DNA from: Halovenus aranensis
Lineage (GTDB): Archaea; Halobacteriota; Halobacteria; Halobacteriales; Haloarculaceae
NCBI RefSeq assembly: GCF_900100385.1
Contig: NZ_FNFC01000002.1
Location: forward strand, 1-64,000
Length of the DNA stretch: 64,000 nucleotides
Direction: 5' to 3'
Shown here: positions 33,886-41,764 of the stretch, piece by piece
Numbering within the stretch: the stretch's first letter is position 1
Layout of the letters: the number at the start of each line of letters is the position of its first letter
The notes under the pieces: generated by a model
Told to the model about the DNA's origin: nothing
What the model saw: the letters and a program-made list of their open reading frames with translations, nothing else
The model's database searches: none
Made by a program: the position numbers and the translations under genes

Positions 33886-34851
33886 ATGAGCGAATCACCA
33901 CCCCGCACACGAACGGACGAACGAACGAGCGAAAAGACAAATGAGACCACGGAGACCAATGTCTGTCCGGAGTGTGGCGGCAGCCTCGTCAACGACACCG
34001 AGCACGGCGAGACGGTCTGTGAAGACTGTGGCCTCGTCGTCGAGGAAGACGAAATCGACCCCGGCCCGGAGTGGCGGGCGTTCGACTCACGCGAGCGTGA
34101 CGAGAAATCCCGCGTCGGCGCGCCCACGACGAACATGATGCACGACAAGGGCCTGTCGACGAACATCGGCTGGCAGGACAAAGACGGGTACGGCAACGCA
34201 CTATCGAGCCGACAGCGCGAGAAGATGCAACGGCTGCGCACCTGGAACGAGCGGTTCCGTACCCGTGACTCCAAGGAACGCAACCTCAAGCAGGCGCTTG
34301 GCGAAATCGACCGGATGGCCTCCGCGCTTGGCCTCCCCGAGAACGTCCGCGAGACCGCGAGTGTCATCTATCGCCGCGCGCTCGAAGACGACCTCCTTCC
34401 CGGTCGCTCCATCGAGGGCGTCGCCAGTGCGGCGCTGTATGCAGCCGCACGGCAGGCGGGTACCCCGCGCTCGCTCGACGAACTCGAACGCGTCTCCCGG
34501 GTCGACCGGATGGAACTCACCCGGACCTACCGCTACATCATCCGAGAACTGGAACTCGAAGTCAAGCCGGCCGACCCAGAGCATTACATCCCCCGGTTTG
34601 CCTCGGAGCTGGGCCTCTCGGAGGAAGCCGAACGCCGCGCCCGTGACCTCCTCGACCACGGCCGTGAGGAGGGACTCATCAGCGGCAAATCGCCGGTCGG
34701 GCTGGCAGCAGCAGCAATCTATGCCGCCTCGCTGTTGACGAACCAGAAACTGACACAGAACGAAGTCGGTAACGTAGCCGACGTCTCCGAAGTGACTATC
34801 CGAAACCGCTACCACGAACTGCTCGAAACACACTCCGAAACACCGGCCTGA
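33886..34851 (+). CDS. tfb: Transcription initiation factor IIB (TFB)
   Basis: The 321-residue protein starts with a charged tail, then a zinc ribbon (Cys-Pro-Glu-Cys-Gly and Cys-Glu-Asp-Cys-Gly, about 25-50), a B-finger/linker (Pro-Glu-Trp-Arg-Ala-Phe), and two cyclin repeats (about 120-210 and 215-310). It recruits RNA polymerase to TBP-bound promoters. Haloarchaea carry several tfb paralogues with divergent promoter specificity; which one this is cannot be told from the sequence alone. It is likely an independent transcript with a recognisable TATA element and inverted repeat upstream. Confidence 0.95.
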   Translation: MSESPPRTRTDERTSEKTNETTETNVCPECGGSLVNDTEHGETVCEDCGLVVEEDEIDPGPEWRAFDSRERDEKSRVGAPTTNMMHDKGLSTNIGWQDKDGYGNALSSRQREKMQRLRTWNERFRTRDSKERNLKQALGEIDRMASALGLPENVRETASVIYRRALEDDLLPGRSIEGVASAALYAAARQAGTPRSLDELERVSRVDRMELTRTYRYIIRELELEVKPADPEHYIPRFASELGLSEEAERRARDLLDHGREEGLISGKSPVGLAAAAIYAASLLTNQKLTQNEVGNVADVSEVTIRNRYHELLETHSETPA

Positions 34852-34935
34852 ACAGCCTCCCGTCCCCGAGTTTAGTTTCGTTAGCTGAGAACTGACACAA
34901 ACCTTTTCACCGGTCCCTGTGTGTTACTGGTACGC

Positions 34936-35115
34936 ATGGAAGAAGCGTACGTTCGGTTGCTCTGTCCTGAATGCAACAAGGAGTGGCAAGAACCGCCGGG
35001 CGAACTGCCTGAGAGTCAGCGCGTGCTACACTGTCCGAACTGTCACGCCAGTCGGCGCGTCTCGGAGTTTACGCGCACAGAACACGACCTCAGAACGCTC
35101 AAACAGTTCGGGTAG
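34936..35115 (+). CDS. Small CPxC zinc-finger protein
   Basis: The 59-residue product beginning Met-Glu-Glu-Ala-Tyr-Val-Arg has Cys-Pro-Glu-Cys and Cys-Pro-Asn-Cys knuckles about 24 residues apart, a single zinc ribbon. Small two-CPxC proteins are common in haloarchaea (DUF7836-like). Its TAG abuts the stop of the convergent aIF2-beta gene with no base between. Role unknown. Confidence 0.8.
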   Translation: MEEAYVRLLCPECNKEWQEPPGELPESQRVLHCPNCHASRRVSEFTRTEHDLRTLKQFG

Positions 35116-35520
35116 TTATCCCGAGGTCGACGAACGTGCCCCGCAGGCGGCACACTGCAGCAGTTCTGCCCCCTGCTCGTTCACGATGTCCGTATCGGGG
35201 AGCCCACACTCCGAGCAGAGGACGAACCGCTCGGAGTAGGCCTCCAGTGCGTTCTGGATGCGGCGCTCGCTAAATTCACCGGTGAACCGACCGCGACCGC
35301 TCTCGTCGATGTGTGCGCTCGTGCCCAGCTCGTCTTGCAAGAACTTCAGCAGGTGGTCTTCGTCGCGACCCAGGTCACGACAGACCTGCTGGAAGTTCTC
35401 GAACACCGTGGCGTGGCCCTCCTGTCGCACGTCGGGTTCGGGAACCGAGAACCGCTCCGAACTTCCCTCGATGTCAGGCGTCTCTTCAAGTCCCCTATCG
35501 AGCATATCGTCATAATCCAT
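35116..35520 (-). CDS. Translation initiation factor aIF2, beta subunit
   Basis: The 134-residue protein has the aIF2/eIF5 N-terminal fold (Leu-Leu-Lys-Phe-Leu-Gln-Asp-Glu-Leu-Gly-Thr-Ser, Leu-Glu-Ala-Tyr) and a C-terminal zinc ribbon (Cys-Ser-Glu-Cys and Cys-Ala-Ala-Cys). It is part of the heterotrimer delivering initiator tRNA. The promoter has a TATA-like element (minus strand) about 26 bases before the ATG at 35520, so it is probably leaderless. It is adjacent to, but convergent with, the small zinc protein. Confidence 0.92.
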   Translation of the reverse strand: MDYDDMLDRGLEETPDIEGSSERFSVPEPDVRQEGHATVFENFQQVCRDLGRDEDHLLKFLQDELGTSAHIDESGRGRFTGEFSERRIQNALEAYSERFVLCSECGLPDTDIVNEQGAELLQCAACGARSSTSG

Positions 35521-35577
35521 ATACGCCGATTTCGGCCGGAGCCTAAAGTGTCTCGCGTTTTCCCGCTGTCGGCGAGG

Positions 35578-36114
35578 CTACTCAGCTGTGTCGGCTGCCG
35601 GCTCCGCTGGCACGCCGGCGACGGTCGTCTCTGGCGGCACGTCTTCGGTCACGAGCGAGTTTGCCGCGACACGTGCCCCCTCGCCGATTTCGACGCCGGG
35701 AAGGACGATAGCACCCGCCCCAATCATCGCCCGCTCACCGATGACGACGGGACCGGTCCGATACTCCTCGTGGAGAAACTCGTGACAGAGTATCGTCGCG
35801 TCGTAGCCGATGATTGCGTCGTCCTCGACAGTGACGAGGTCGGGCCAGAACACGTCGGGTGTCGATTCGAGTCCCCACGCGACGCCACTTCCGACGGTCA
35901 TTCCCAGTCGACGAAACAGCACCCGCTTGAGCCAGAGGCTCGGGCAGAGCCGACAGAACAGAATGACAACGTAATTAACTACGACTCGGAGCGGACTCCG
36001 CGCCCGGTACCAGCGGTGAAGCGAGTTGTGTGCTCCGGGCCGTCGATGGCGTGTGACGCGGTCGTGTCGGCGCTCCGGCTCGGTCCCCTCACCGTCTGTC
36101 TCGTCGCTGTCCAT
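35578..36114 (-). CDS. Hexapeptide-repeat acyltransferase
   Basis: Start at 36114 (Met-Asp-Ser-Asp-Glu-Thr) is chosen because the preceding frame looks like non-coding sequence in the PurD 3' region. The 178-residue product has an N-terminal hydrophobic helix (about 46-60) and a C-terminal left-handed beta helix made of hexapeptide repeats: Val-Val-Ile-Gly-Glu-Arg-Ala-Met-Ile-Gly-Ala-Gly-Ala-Ile-Val, Val-Ala-Gly-Val-Pro. It resembles maltose/galactoside O-acetyltransferases, which use acetyl-CoA. Acceptor unknown; sugar or lipid acetylation is likely. Confidence 0.8.
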   Translation of the reverse strand: MDSDETDGEGTEPERRHDRVTRHRRPGAHNSLHRWYRARSPLRVVVNYVVILFCRLCPSLWLKRVLFRRLGMTVGSGVAWGLESTPDVFWPDLVTVEDDAIIGYDATILCHEFLHEEYRTGPVVIGERAMIGAGAIVLPGVEIGEGARVAANSLVTEDVPPETTVAGVPAEPAADTAE

Positions 36115-36163
36115 CACGCCCTGATTGTCGTGCCGTCGTCTTGAAACTGTCTGGTCGGCCCGA

Positions 36164-37456
36164 CTACTCGCCGCGCAGGTCCTCGACGTGGTCGATGCGC
36201 TGCTCGACGAGGTCGGGCTTGCCGATATCGTGACGCATCCGCAGTCCGTCTTCGCCTGCGGCCGCGAGGGCATCCTCGGCAATCTCCTCGGCAGCCGATA
36301 TCGTGTCGGCAACTCCGACGACGGCAAACGAGCGCGACGTAGTGGTGTAGATGCCGTCCTCGCGCTCGTCGACTGAGGCATAGAACAAGAGTGCGTCGCC
36401 GGCGCTTTCCTCGTCGATAGCGACCTTGGCGCCGGCCTCTGGCTCTACCGGATACCCTTCAGGGACCGCGTACTTACAGACAGTTGCCTGGCGCTCGAAG
36501 GTAAGCTGGGGCAGAGAGTCGCCCTCACGGGCCGCGACCAGCACGTCGAGCAGGTCGCCCCCGAGTACGGGGAGGGTGTTCATCGCTTCAGGGTCGCCAA
36601 ACCGGGCGTTGAACTCGACGACTTTCACGCCCTCGGCGGTCAGCATGAACTGGCCGTAGAGGACGCCCTTGTAGCCATCCAGCGCGTCGACGACGGCCTG
36701 GAGGATGTCGACGGCTTCCATGTAGTCGTCTTCGTCCATGAACGGCAGTTCGAGGGCTGCGTCACTGTACGAACCCATGCCGCCGGTGTTCGGCCCCTCG
36801 TCGCCCTCGTAGGCACGCTTGTGGTCTTGGACTGCAGGGGCGACGCGCAGGTCGCCGTTGGCCACGAAGGCCTGGACGGTGAACTCTTCGCCGACGAGGC
36901 GCTCTTCGAGAACGAGTCTATCGTATCCCGACTCGCGGATGTACTCTTTTGCCTCCTCGGGGGTCACCTGGTCGCCGATTACCTTCACGCCCTTGCCGCC
37001 GGTCAGCCCGGCCGGCTTGACCGCGAGGTCGCCGTCGAACTCGTCGACGAATTCGCAGGCGGCCTCGGTGTCCTCGAAGGTCTCGAAAGTCGGCAGCCCG
37101 GGGATATCGTGCTGGTCCATGAACCGCCGCTGGAAGGCCTTGTCCGTCTCGATGCGGGCCTCGGCCTCCTGGGGACCGAAGGCGTAGACGCCCGCCTCGT
37201 CGAGCGCGTCGGCGACGCCGGCCGCAAGCGGTCCCTCCGGCCCGATGACCGAAAGCGTCGCGCCGATTTCGTCGGCGTACGAGCGAACCGCCGTCGGGTT
37301 GGCGGTATCGAGCGTCTCGAATCCGTCGACCAGCCGTGCGATACCCGGGTTCCGGTTGCCTGCACAGGCGTACAGGTCGGCCTCGGTGTCGGCGAGGCTC
37401 CGCGCGAGCGCGTGTTCGCGGCCGCCACCGCCGATGAGCAGCACTGTCTCGTCCAT
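36164..37456 (-). CDS. purD: Phosphoribosylamine-glycine ligase
   Basis: Second step of purine synthesis: joins glycine to phosphoribosylamine using ATP. The 430-residue protein has the family start Val-Leu-Leu-Ile-Gly-Gly-Gly-Gly-Arg-Glu-His-Ala, the Gly-Pro-Glu-Gly-Pro-Leu motif, an ATP-grasp core (Gly-Gly-Lys-Gly-Val; Pro-Asn-Thr-Gly-Gly-Met-Gly) and Phe-Asn-Ala-Arg-Phe-Gly-Asp-Pro-Glu. Length is normal. Other purine genes are not adjacent, as is common in haloarchaea. The 246-base gap 37457-37702 upstream holds no gene; see the palindrome at 37644. Confidence 0.95.
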   Translation of the reverse strand: MDETVLLIGGGGREHALARSLADTEADLYACAGNRNPGIARLVDGFETLDTANPTAVRSYADEIGATLSVIGPEGPLAAGVADALDEAGVYAFGPQEAEARIETDKAFQRRFMDQHDIPGLPTFETFEDTEAACEFVDEFDGDLAVKPAGLTGGKGVKVIGDQVTPEEAKEYIRESGYDRLVLEERLVGEEFTVQAFVANGDLRVAPAVQDHKRAYEGDEGPNTGGMGSYSDAALELPFMDEDDYMEAVDILQAVVDALDGYKGVLYGQFMLTAEGVKVVEFNARFGDPEAMNTLPVLGGDLLDVLVAAREGDSLPQLTFERQATVCKYAVPEGYPVEPEAGAKVAIDEESAGDALLFYASVDEREDGIYTTTSRSFAVVGVADTISAAEEIAEDALAAAGEDGLRMRHDIGKPDLVEQRIDHVEDLRGE

Positions 37457-37643
37457 ACCGGAACCACCGCCCGTACCGGGTGTAAATGTTGCGCTCCCTG
37501 TCAGCCGTCAGACGGGTCACGGCAGTGTGCGGGACGCCCGCAGTTCGGAAAGCACCTCCTAGACGCCGCTAAACAGCGTGCTTCTATCAATCGTTGGCAC
37601 CAGTTCTCGTTCGTGCTCTGACACCGGCATCAGTGTGGCGTCT

Positions 37644-37657
37644 CACGAGTACTCGTG
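37644..37657. repeat. Perfect 14-base palindrome
   Basis: CACGAGTACTCGTG reads identically on both strands. It lies in the gene-free stretch between purD (starting at 37456 on the minus strand) and the glycosyltransferase stop at 37703. It could be an operator, though it is 188 bases from the purD start. Confidence 0.35.
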
Positions 37658-37702
37658 GGTAGCCGACGAGTGAAGACAACCGTCTTGGAGCTATCGAGAC
37701 CA

Positions 37703-39112
37703 CTAGTCGCCGCCGAAGCCGGAGCGCTGCATTTCTCCCCATGACGTGTCACCACGGAAATACTCGTACAGCCCCCGCCACGCGATTAGTGTCTTCCACT
37801 GGCGGAACCCGAAGTTTTCGAGAATTCCCATGCCCAGTAGACGAATGACTTGTTTCGGTTGGTCGTATCGTCTGAAACTCCACACCTCACTGAGGATGCC
37901 AAACCAAGACAGGAACACGCCGACACCGACTGTAATCCCGAAGTACATGAGGACGAACGACACATCTGCTGCCCCGGTTGCGAACGCCAGTGGCACGACC
38001 ACGTAGCCGAGCCCTTCGACGAGTGGTCCAAGCACTTCGGCGAGTAGAAACGCGGGATACCCGAACAGTCCAGGTGATCCGTACCGTCGCCGACCGACCA
38101 TCTGTCGATGCCGAGCCATCGTATCGAGAAGCCCACGGTACCAGCGTCGTCGCTGTCGGCTGAACGCAGTTCGCGATTCGGGTACTTCTGTCCAGACGAC
38201 GGGTTCCGGGACGAATTCGACGTTGTAATCGCGGTCTTGCTCTCGAAGGTAGCGATGCAACCGAAGGGTCAACTCGAAGTCTTCAGTAATGCTATCGGTT
38301 TCGTAGCCACCGACCTCGCGAACGAGATCCGTTCGGAAGACACCAAAGGCACCGGAAATCAACATCAATGCGTTCAATCGATCGAGTCCTAATCGCCCCG
38401 AATAGAAAGCCCGTAGATACTCCATCGTCTGGAGGCTAGCTAATGGATTACTCGGAAGGCCGACCGATTCGATGGTCCCATTCTCGATTGTACACCCGCT
38501 CGCGACGCGAATCGTCCCCCCTGTCGCTACGGTTTCCTCCGGCTGCTCCAAGAACGGTTCGACTGCCTGTAATAGTCCGTCTCTGTCGATAATCGAATCG
38601 GCGTCGACTGTACAGAACAGTGGCTGCTCGGCAAGCCAGATACCGGCATTTACTGCGTCAGCTCGCCCTCCGTTCTCTTTGTCGATGACTCTGAGGTTGG
38701 TCGCATCGACGGATTGATAGACGGTTTCGATCGGTTCGCTCGGGACATCGAACGGAACTGGAGCGTCGATCGGACGGAGATCAAACGCTGACCGGAGCTG
38801 AGAGAGGGTCCTGTCGTCTGAGCCATCGTTGACAACGACGATTTCGAGTTTTGGATAGTTGAGATTCAACAGCGATTGGACGCTCTCGACGATTACGGCC
38901 TCCTCGTTGTATGCGGGAACTACGACGGTGACGCCGGGAAAGAACGGCGAGGAAAACCGCTGGAAAATCGTTCCCGCGGCCTGTCTCTTCAGATCGCTGC
39001 GGAGTCCATACAATGCTGCGATATGCACCAGCAGATACACACCATTGACTAACAGGTAATACCACAGCACGACCCAGCCGACTAACAGTAGTATATCGCC
39101 CAGCGGTGTCAC
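37703..39112 (-). CDS. Family 2 glycosyltransferase, PgaC/IcaA-like
   Basis: A processive polysaccharide synthase type: N-terminal helices (about 10-35), a GT2 domain with Val-Val-Val-Pro-Ala-Tyr-Asn-Glu, Val-Val-Val-Asn-Asp-Gly-Ser, Asp-Ala-Asp (catalytic), Thr-Glu-Asp-Phe (base) and Gln-Arg-Arg-Arg-Trp-Tyr, then C-terminal helices (about 330-440). That combination resembles poly-beta-1,6-GlcNAc and cellulose synthases that extrude polymer through their own channel. The gene starts with GTG inside the stop of the HEAT gene (GTGA overlap), making it the last gene of a three-gene operon with a response regulator. Exopolysaccharide synthesis is inferred. Confidence 0.85.
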   Translation of the reverse strand: MTPLGDILLLVGWVVLWYYLLVNGVYLLVHIAALYGLRSDLKRQAAGTIFQRFSSPFFPGVTVVVPAYNEEAVIVESVQSLLNLNYPKLEIVVVNDGSDDRTLSQLRSAFDLRPIDAPVPFDVPSEPIETVYQSVDATNLRVIDKENGGRADAVNAGIWLAEQPLFCTVDADSIIDRDGLLQAVEPFLEQPEETVATGGTIRVASGCTIENGTIESVGLPSNPLASLQTMEYLRAFYSGRLGLDRLNALMLISGAFGVFRTDLVREVGGYETDSITEDFELTLRLHRYLREQDRDYNVEFVPEPVVWTEVPESRTAFSRQRRRWYRGLLDTMARHRQMVGRRRYGSPGLFGYPAFLLAEVLGPLVEGLGYVVVPLAFATGAADVSFVLMYFGITVGVGVFLSWFGILSEVWSFRRYDQPKQVIRLLGMGILENFGFRQWKTLIAWRGLYEYFRGDTSWGEMQRSGFGGD

Positions 39113-40197
39113 TGTGCGGCCTCCGTACTCGTATACGTCGAAGTAAAAACCCAGTCTCTGGCTGCCGAACTGGAAGTACTGAGCTCGCTTTCGGGGATCT
39201 GTTCGGCCCGCTCTCCGAGAGCGGTAATCGCGTCAATCGCCGCCCGCGGATCCGATTCGGTTCTGACAGCGTCGAGGAGTGCATTCGTTGACGCGTCATC
39301 CTCCCAGGTTCCGAGCATTCGATAGACTGCCCGTCGGACCTGCGGGGACTCGTCTGTTCGCACTTGGTTGATATCGACTGCAGATCGAACGTCATCGTGC
39401 CAGCCGTACCCGCTGAGCGATTGCGCTGCCGCGGCTCGGACGTTTGGAGACTCACTCAAGAAAAGAAAGCCAAGCCATCCAAGAGCTGTATCCGGCTTTG
39501 AGGGACCAGCTTCGCCGATCACCTGTAACACCTGAATGAGTCGCGATTCGTCCCACTCAGAGTACGAGCTCGTCGCGGCTGAAATCAGTGGCTCGGGTGA
39601 GAGCTTATTGAGTTGATAGAGTGTATCGACACCGAGAACAGACAGTGGCTTCGGCCCCTGCAGTAGTAACTCGGTCCCCGTTCGTGCTGCTTCCGGACGC
39701 TCCTGCTCGTAAAGCACTCGTGCTGCTGCTGCTCTCGTTTCTGGATAGTCGTCACTACTGCTCTGGAGCGTCTGTATTTTGATATCGATATCGAGGCGCG
39801 CAATCCAATGCAATGCCCAGAGGCGTTCAAAACGATCGCCGTCACGGAGTTTACGCCGGGCCATCTGGTCGATCCCAAGCGCATAGCCAAGTTGCTGCAG
39901 GGCCGCTCTATCCCGTCCTTGAATCCGCTGAAGGTATTCTTCGAGCAGTTCGGTGGCAACGCGTCGTTCAGATTCACTGAGACTGTTGACCCACTCTTCC
40001 CATTCTGGGTCTGTCATCTCCATTTGATCCAAAAGCGTCTGTCGAACACTTGGTCGGACCTCTGTGTCTCGTCGATCTCGACGCTTCAATATAACTGACT
40101 TTGAGATAGTGAGTATCGCAATGGTCGCAAGGAGAATCGTTATGATAGAGCCGAGGAGTATCAGAAAATCGGAAGACACGGCGGAGCTATTACTCAT
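39109..40197 (-). CDS. Membrane-anchored HEAT-repeat protein
   Basis: The 362-residue protein has one N-terminal membrane helix (about 11-32) followed by cytoplasmic HEAT-type helical repeats: pairs of helices with Ala-Ala-Ala-Ala-Arg-Val-Leu, Val-Arg-Ala-Ala-Ala-Ala-Gln-Ser-Leu and Val-Arg-Arg-Ala-Val-Tyr-Arg-Met-Leu. Such repeats are protein-protein scaffolds. It overlaps the response regulator gene upstream (ATGA) and the glycosyltransferase downstream (GTGA), so all three are coupled. It probably links the receiver to the synthase at the membrane, which is inference. Confidence 0.75.
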   Translation of the reverse strand: MSNSSAVSSDFLILLGSIITILLATIAILTISKSVILKRRDRRDTEVRPSVRQTLLDQMEMTDPEWEEWVNSLSESERRVATELLEEYLQRIQGRDRAALQQLGYALGIDQMARRKLRDGDRFERLWALHWIARLDIDIKIQTLQSSSDDYPETRAAAARVLYEQERPEAARTGTELLLQGPKPLSVLGVDTLYQLNKLSPEPLISAATSSYSEWDESRLIQVLQVIGEAGPSKPDTALGWLGFLFLSESPNVRAAAAQSLSGYGWHDDVRSAVDINQVRTDESPQVRRAVYRMLGTWEDDASTNALLDAVRTESDPRAAIDAITALGERAEQIPESELSTSSSAARDWVFTSTYTSTEAAQ

Positions 40198-40577
40198 TCA
40201 AGGACTCTCTTAATTCGTGCGATGAGTTCATTCGCCGAGAACGGTTTTGTCATGTAGTCGGTAGCACCAGATTCGAGTGCGCGAACAATATCATCTTCTT
40301 TCCCACGTGATGTGAGCATAATAACAGCTACCTCATCGAAGCGCTCGTCGTCTTGCATTCTGTCGAGCACCCGGTACCCGTTCAATCCGGGCATCATGAC
40401 GTCGAGAATCATCAAATCTGGGAGGTCATTTGAATTTGCCACAAGATAGCGCCAACATTCTTCACCATCACTCACGGCAGTGACTTCGTACCCTCCCTGT
40501 AATTTGAATTTAAGAAGCTCGCGCATCTCTTCGTCATCGTCAGCAATCAGGATAGAATGCATCTGTAGTGAGTACAT
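40194..40577 (-). CDS. Stand-alone response regulator (receiver domain)
   Basis: A single receiver domain of 122-127 residues: Ile-Ala-Asp-Asp-Asp-Glu-Glu acidic cluster, phospho-acceptor in Leu-Met-Ile-Leu-Asp-Val-Met-Met-Pro-Gly, Thr in Met-Leu-Thr-Ser-Arg, Lys in Thr-Lys-Pro-Phe. There is no output domain, so it acts through protein contacts, likely the HEAT protein encoded next. The ATG at 40577 sits 25 bases from a TATA element (minus strand), favouring this start; the ATG at 40562 is a shorter alternative. The sequence is AT-rich compared with its surroundings. Confidence 0.9.
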   Translation of the reverse strand: MYSLQMHSILIADDDEEMRELLKFKLQGGYEVTAVSDGEECWRYLVANSNDLPDLMILDVMMPGLNGYRVLDRMQDDERFDEVAVIMLTSRGKEDDIVRALESGATDYMTKPFSANELIARIKRVLE

Positions 40578-40596
40578 AAGATAATTGTTCTATTAG

Positions 40597-40605
40597 GATA
40601 TATGT
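40597..40605 (-). promoter_or_regulatory. TATA box of the response regulator operon
   Basis: On the minus strand ACATATATCC-like sequence is centred about 25 bases before ATG 40577, indicating a leaderless transcript that carries the regulator, HEAT and glycosyltransferase genes. Confidence 0.45.
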
Positions 40606-40658
40606 TGGGGCAAATCTTAAATTGTCTAGTAGTTTCTTCACCGCTCAGGACACACGGG

Positions 40659-40729
40659 AACTGCCCACCGCCAACGAGACAGAATATGCCGATTCAGACG
40701 CGGTTCCGACCGACGACAGGTCGACGCGC
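40659..40729. repeat. 71-bp direct repeat, copy 1 (duplicated ABC permease 3' end)
   Basis: Matches 41694-41764 at 69 of 71 positions. In copy 2 the segment contains the last codons and stop of the ABC permease; in copy 1 the stop triplet is changed (TAG to TCG on the minus strand) and no permease gene adjoins it. The copies are 1035 bases apart. Confidence 0.9.
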
Positions 40730-40821
40730 TCACCTCTGAGTGTAGTCCAAAACGGCGCACAGTCGGTCAGTAAAGAGGTGTAGCCAGCAGAACGGTCGTG
40801 TACACCGGTCCCCTGGGAGAC

Positions 40822-41265
40822 CTAAATTTGAATCGACTGCTGGAGCATTCGGTATTTCCCACGGTAGACGAGCAGATACGCACCCGGGAGAAAGACGAGA
40901 AAGACAATCAGCATTACTCGTATCTGCGAGAACGGGTCAGGTGGTGTCAGAACGGCGGCTAAGAGAAATGCACCGAGACTAGCACTGGCCCACGTCGCAA
41001 GAACTCGATCGACCCTCCTTGTCGTCTCACGTTTCTCAAGACCTACATTTCGGTACCGTTTGTAGAGATAGTATGGTAGTCCAATTGGTGTAAAGACCGA
41101 CACCAATGCCCATGTGTAAGGCTGTTTACTCCCGCGAGTGCGAGCGTCCCGGATGACCCACAGACCGAGTGAGAACACCATCAATACATAATACAGTATC
41201 ATCACCGTGCGTATGGCGTCGATTTCTCCGATCATAACTGGTCTTAGCTGTGATGATGGTTCCAT
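40822..41265 (-). CDS. Small multi-pass membrane protein
   Basis: A 147-residue protein with about four membrane helices (near 18-38, 50-66, 88-106 and 114-132). Between helices 2 and 3 lies a charged loop (Tyr-Lys-Arg-Tyr-Arg-Asn-Val-Gly-Leu-Glu-Lys-Arg). No known motif is recognised. A shorter start at 41232 is possible. The gene lies between the two copies of a 71-bp direct repeat and is AT-rich, so it was probably acquired with, or captured by, a rearrangement. Confidence 0.6.
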   Translation of the reverse strand: MEPSSQLRPVMIGEIDAIRTVMILYYVLMVFSLGLWVIRDARTRGSKQPYTWALVSVFTPIGLPYYLYKRYRNVGLEKRETTRRVDRVLATWASASLGAFLLAAVLTPPDPFSQIRVMLIVFLVFLPGAYLLVYRGKYRMLQQSIQI

Positions 41266-41693
41266 CGTGTATAGAATTACTGGCCAGAAATCAGTTCACT
41301 GATTGATATGTACCGCTTCGCTTGTATAACTGTATGAACACCGGTCTATGTGACACGTTACTCGGCGGTCAATCCACTTGCGTAGTGAACGCTTATCTCA
41401 ATAAATTGATCAGACTGGTTCTCTCTGTCTCTATTGTTCCTCTCACCAGTCTCAAAACTGACAACGGGGATGAGTAGGCAACAGCACATAGTCAGGGTCA
41501 ACCGAGAAGGGAGGGTCAAGTCAGAAAGAACTGTACTTGCCCTGCTCTAGGGTCAACGCCGTTGTCTGTATCGTACGAACCGGCCGCCTCAGAGACAACC
41601 GCCTATCGATGACCGACTCGCGCATGCTATCTTGCAGACCAGAGCAAATAGTATCTTCCTCTGGACGTTTCCTCAGCGGTCAGGCGATAACAC
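41266..41693. other. Gene-free region between small membrane protein and repeat copy 2
   Basis: No convincing gene is seen. The stretch is AT-richer than usual and contains three direct copies of AGGGTCAA (41494-41501, 41512-41519, 41549-41556). The left part likely holds the promoter of the minus-strand membrane-protein gene. Confidence 0.6.
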
Positions 41694-41764
41694 AACTGCC
41701 CACCGCCAACGAGACAGAATACGCCGATTCAGACGCGGTTCCGACCGACTACAGGTCGACGCGC
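41694..41764. repeat. 71-bp direct repeat, copy 2 (overlaps ABC permease 3' end)
   Basis: Differs from copy 1 at two positions. It spans the permease stop codon and part of its downstream sequence, so this copy is the presumed original. Confidence 0.9.
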
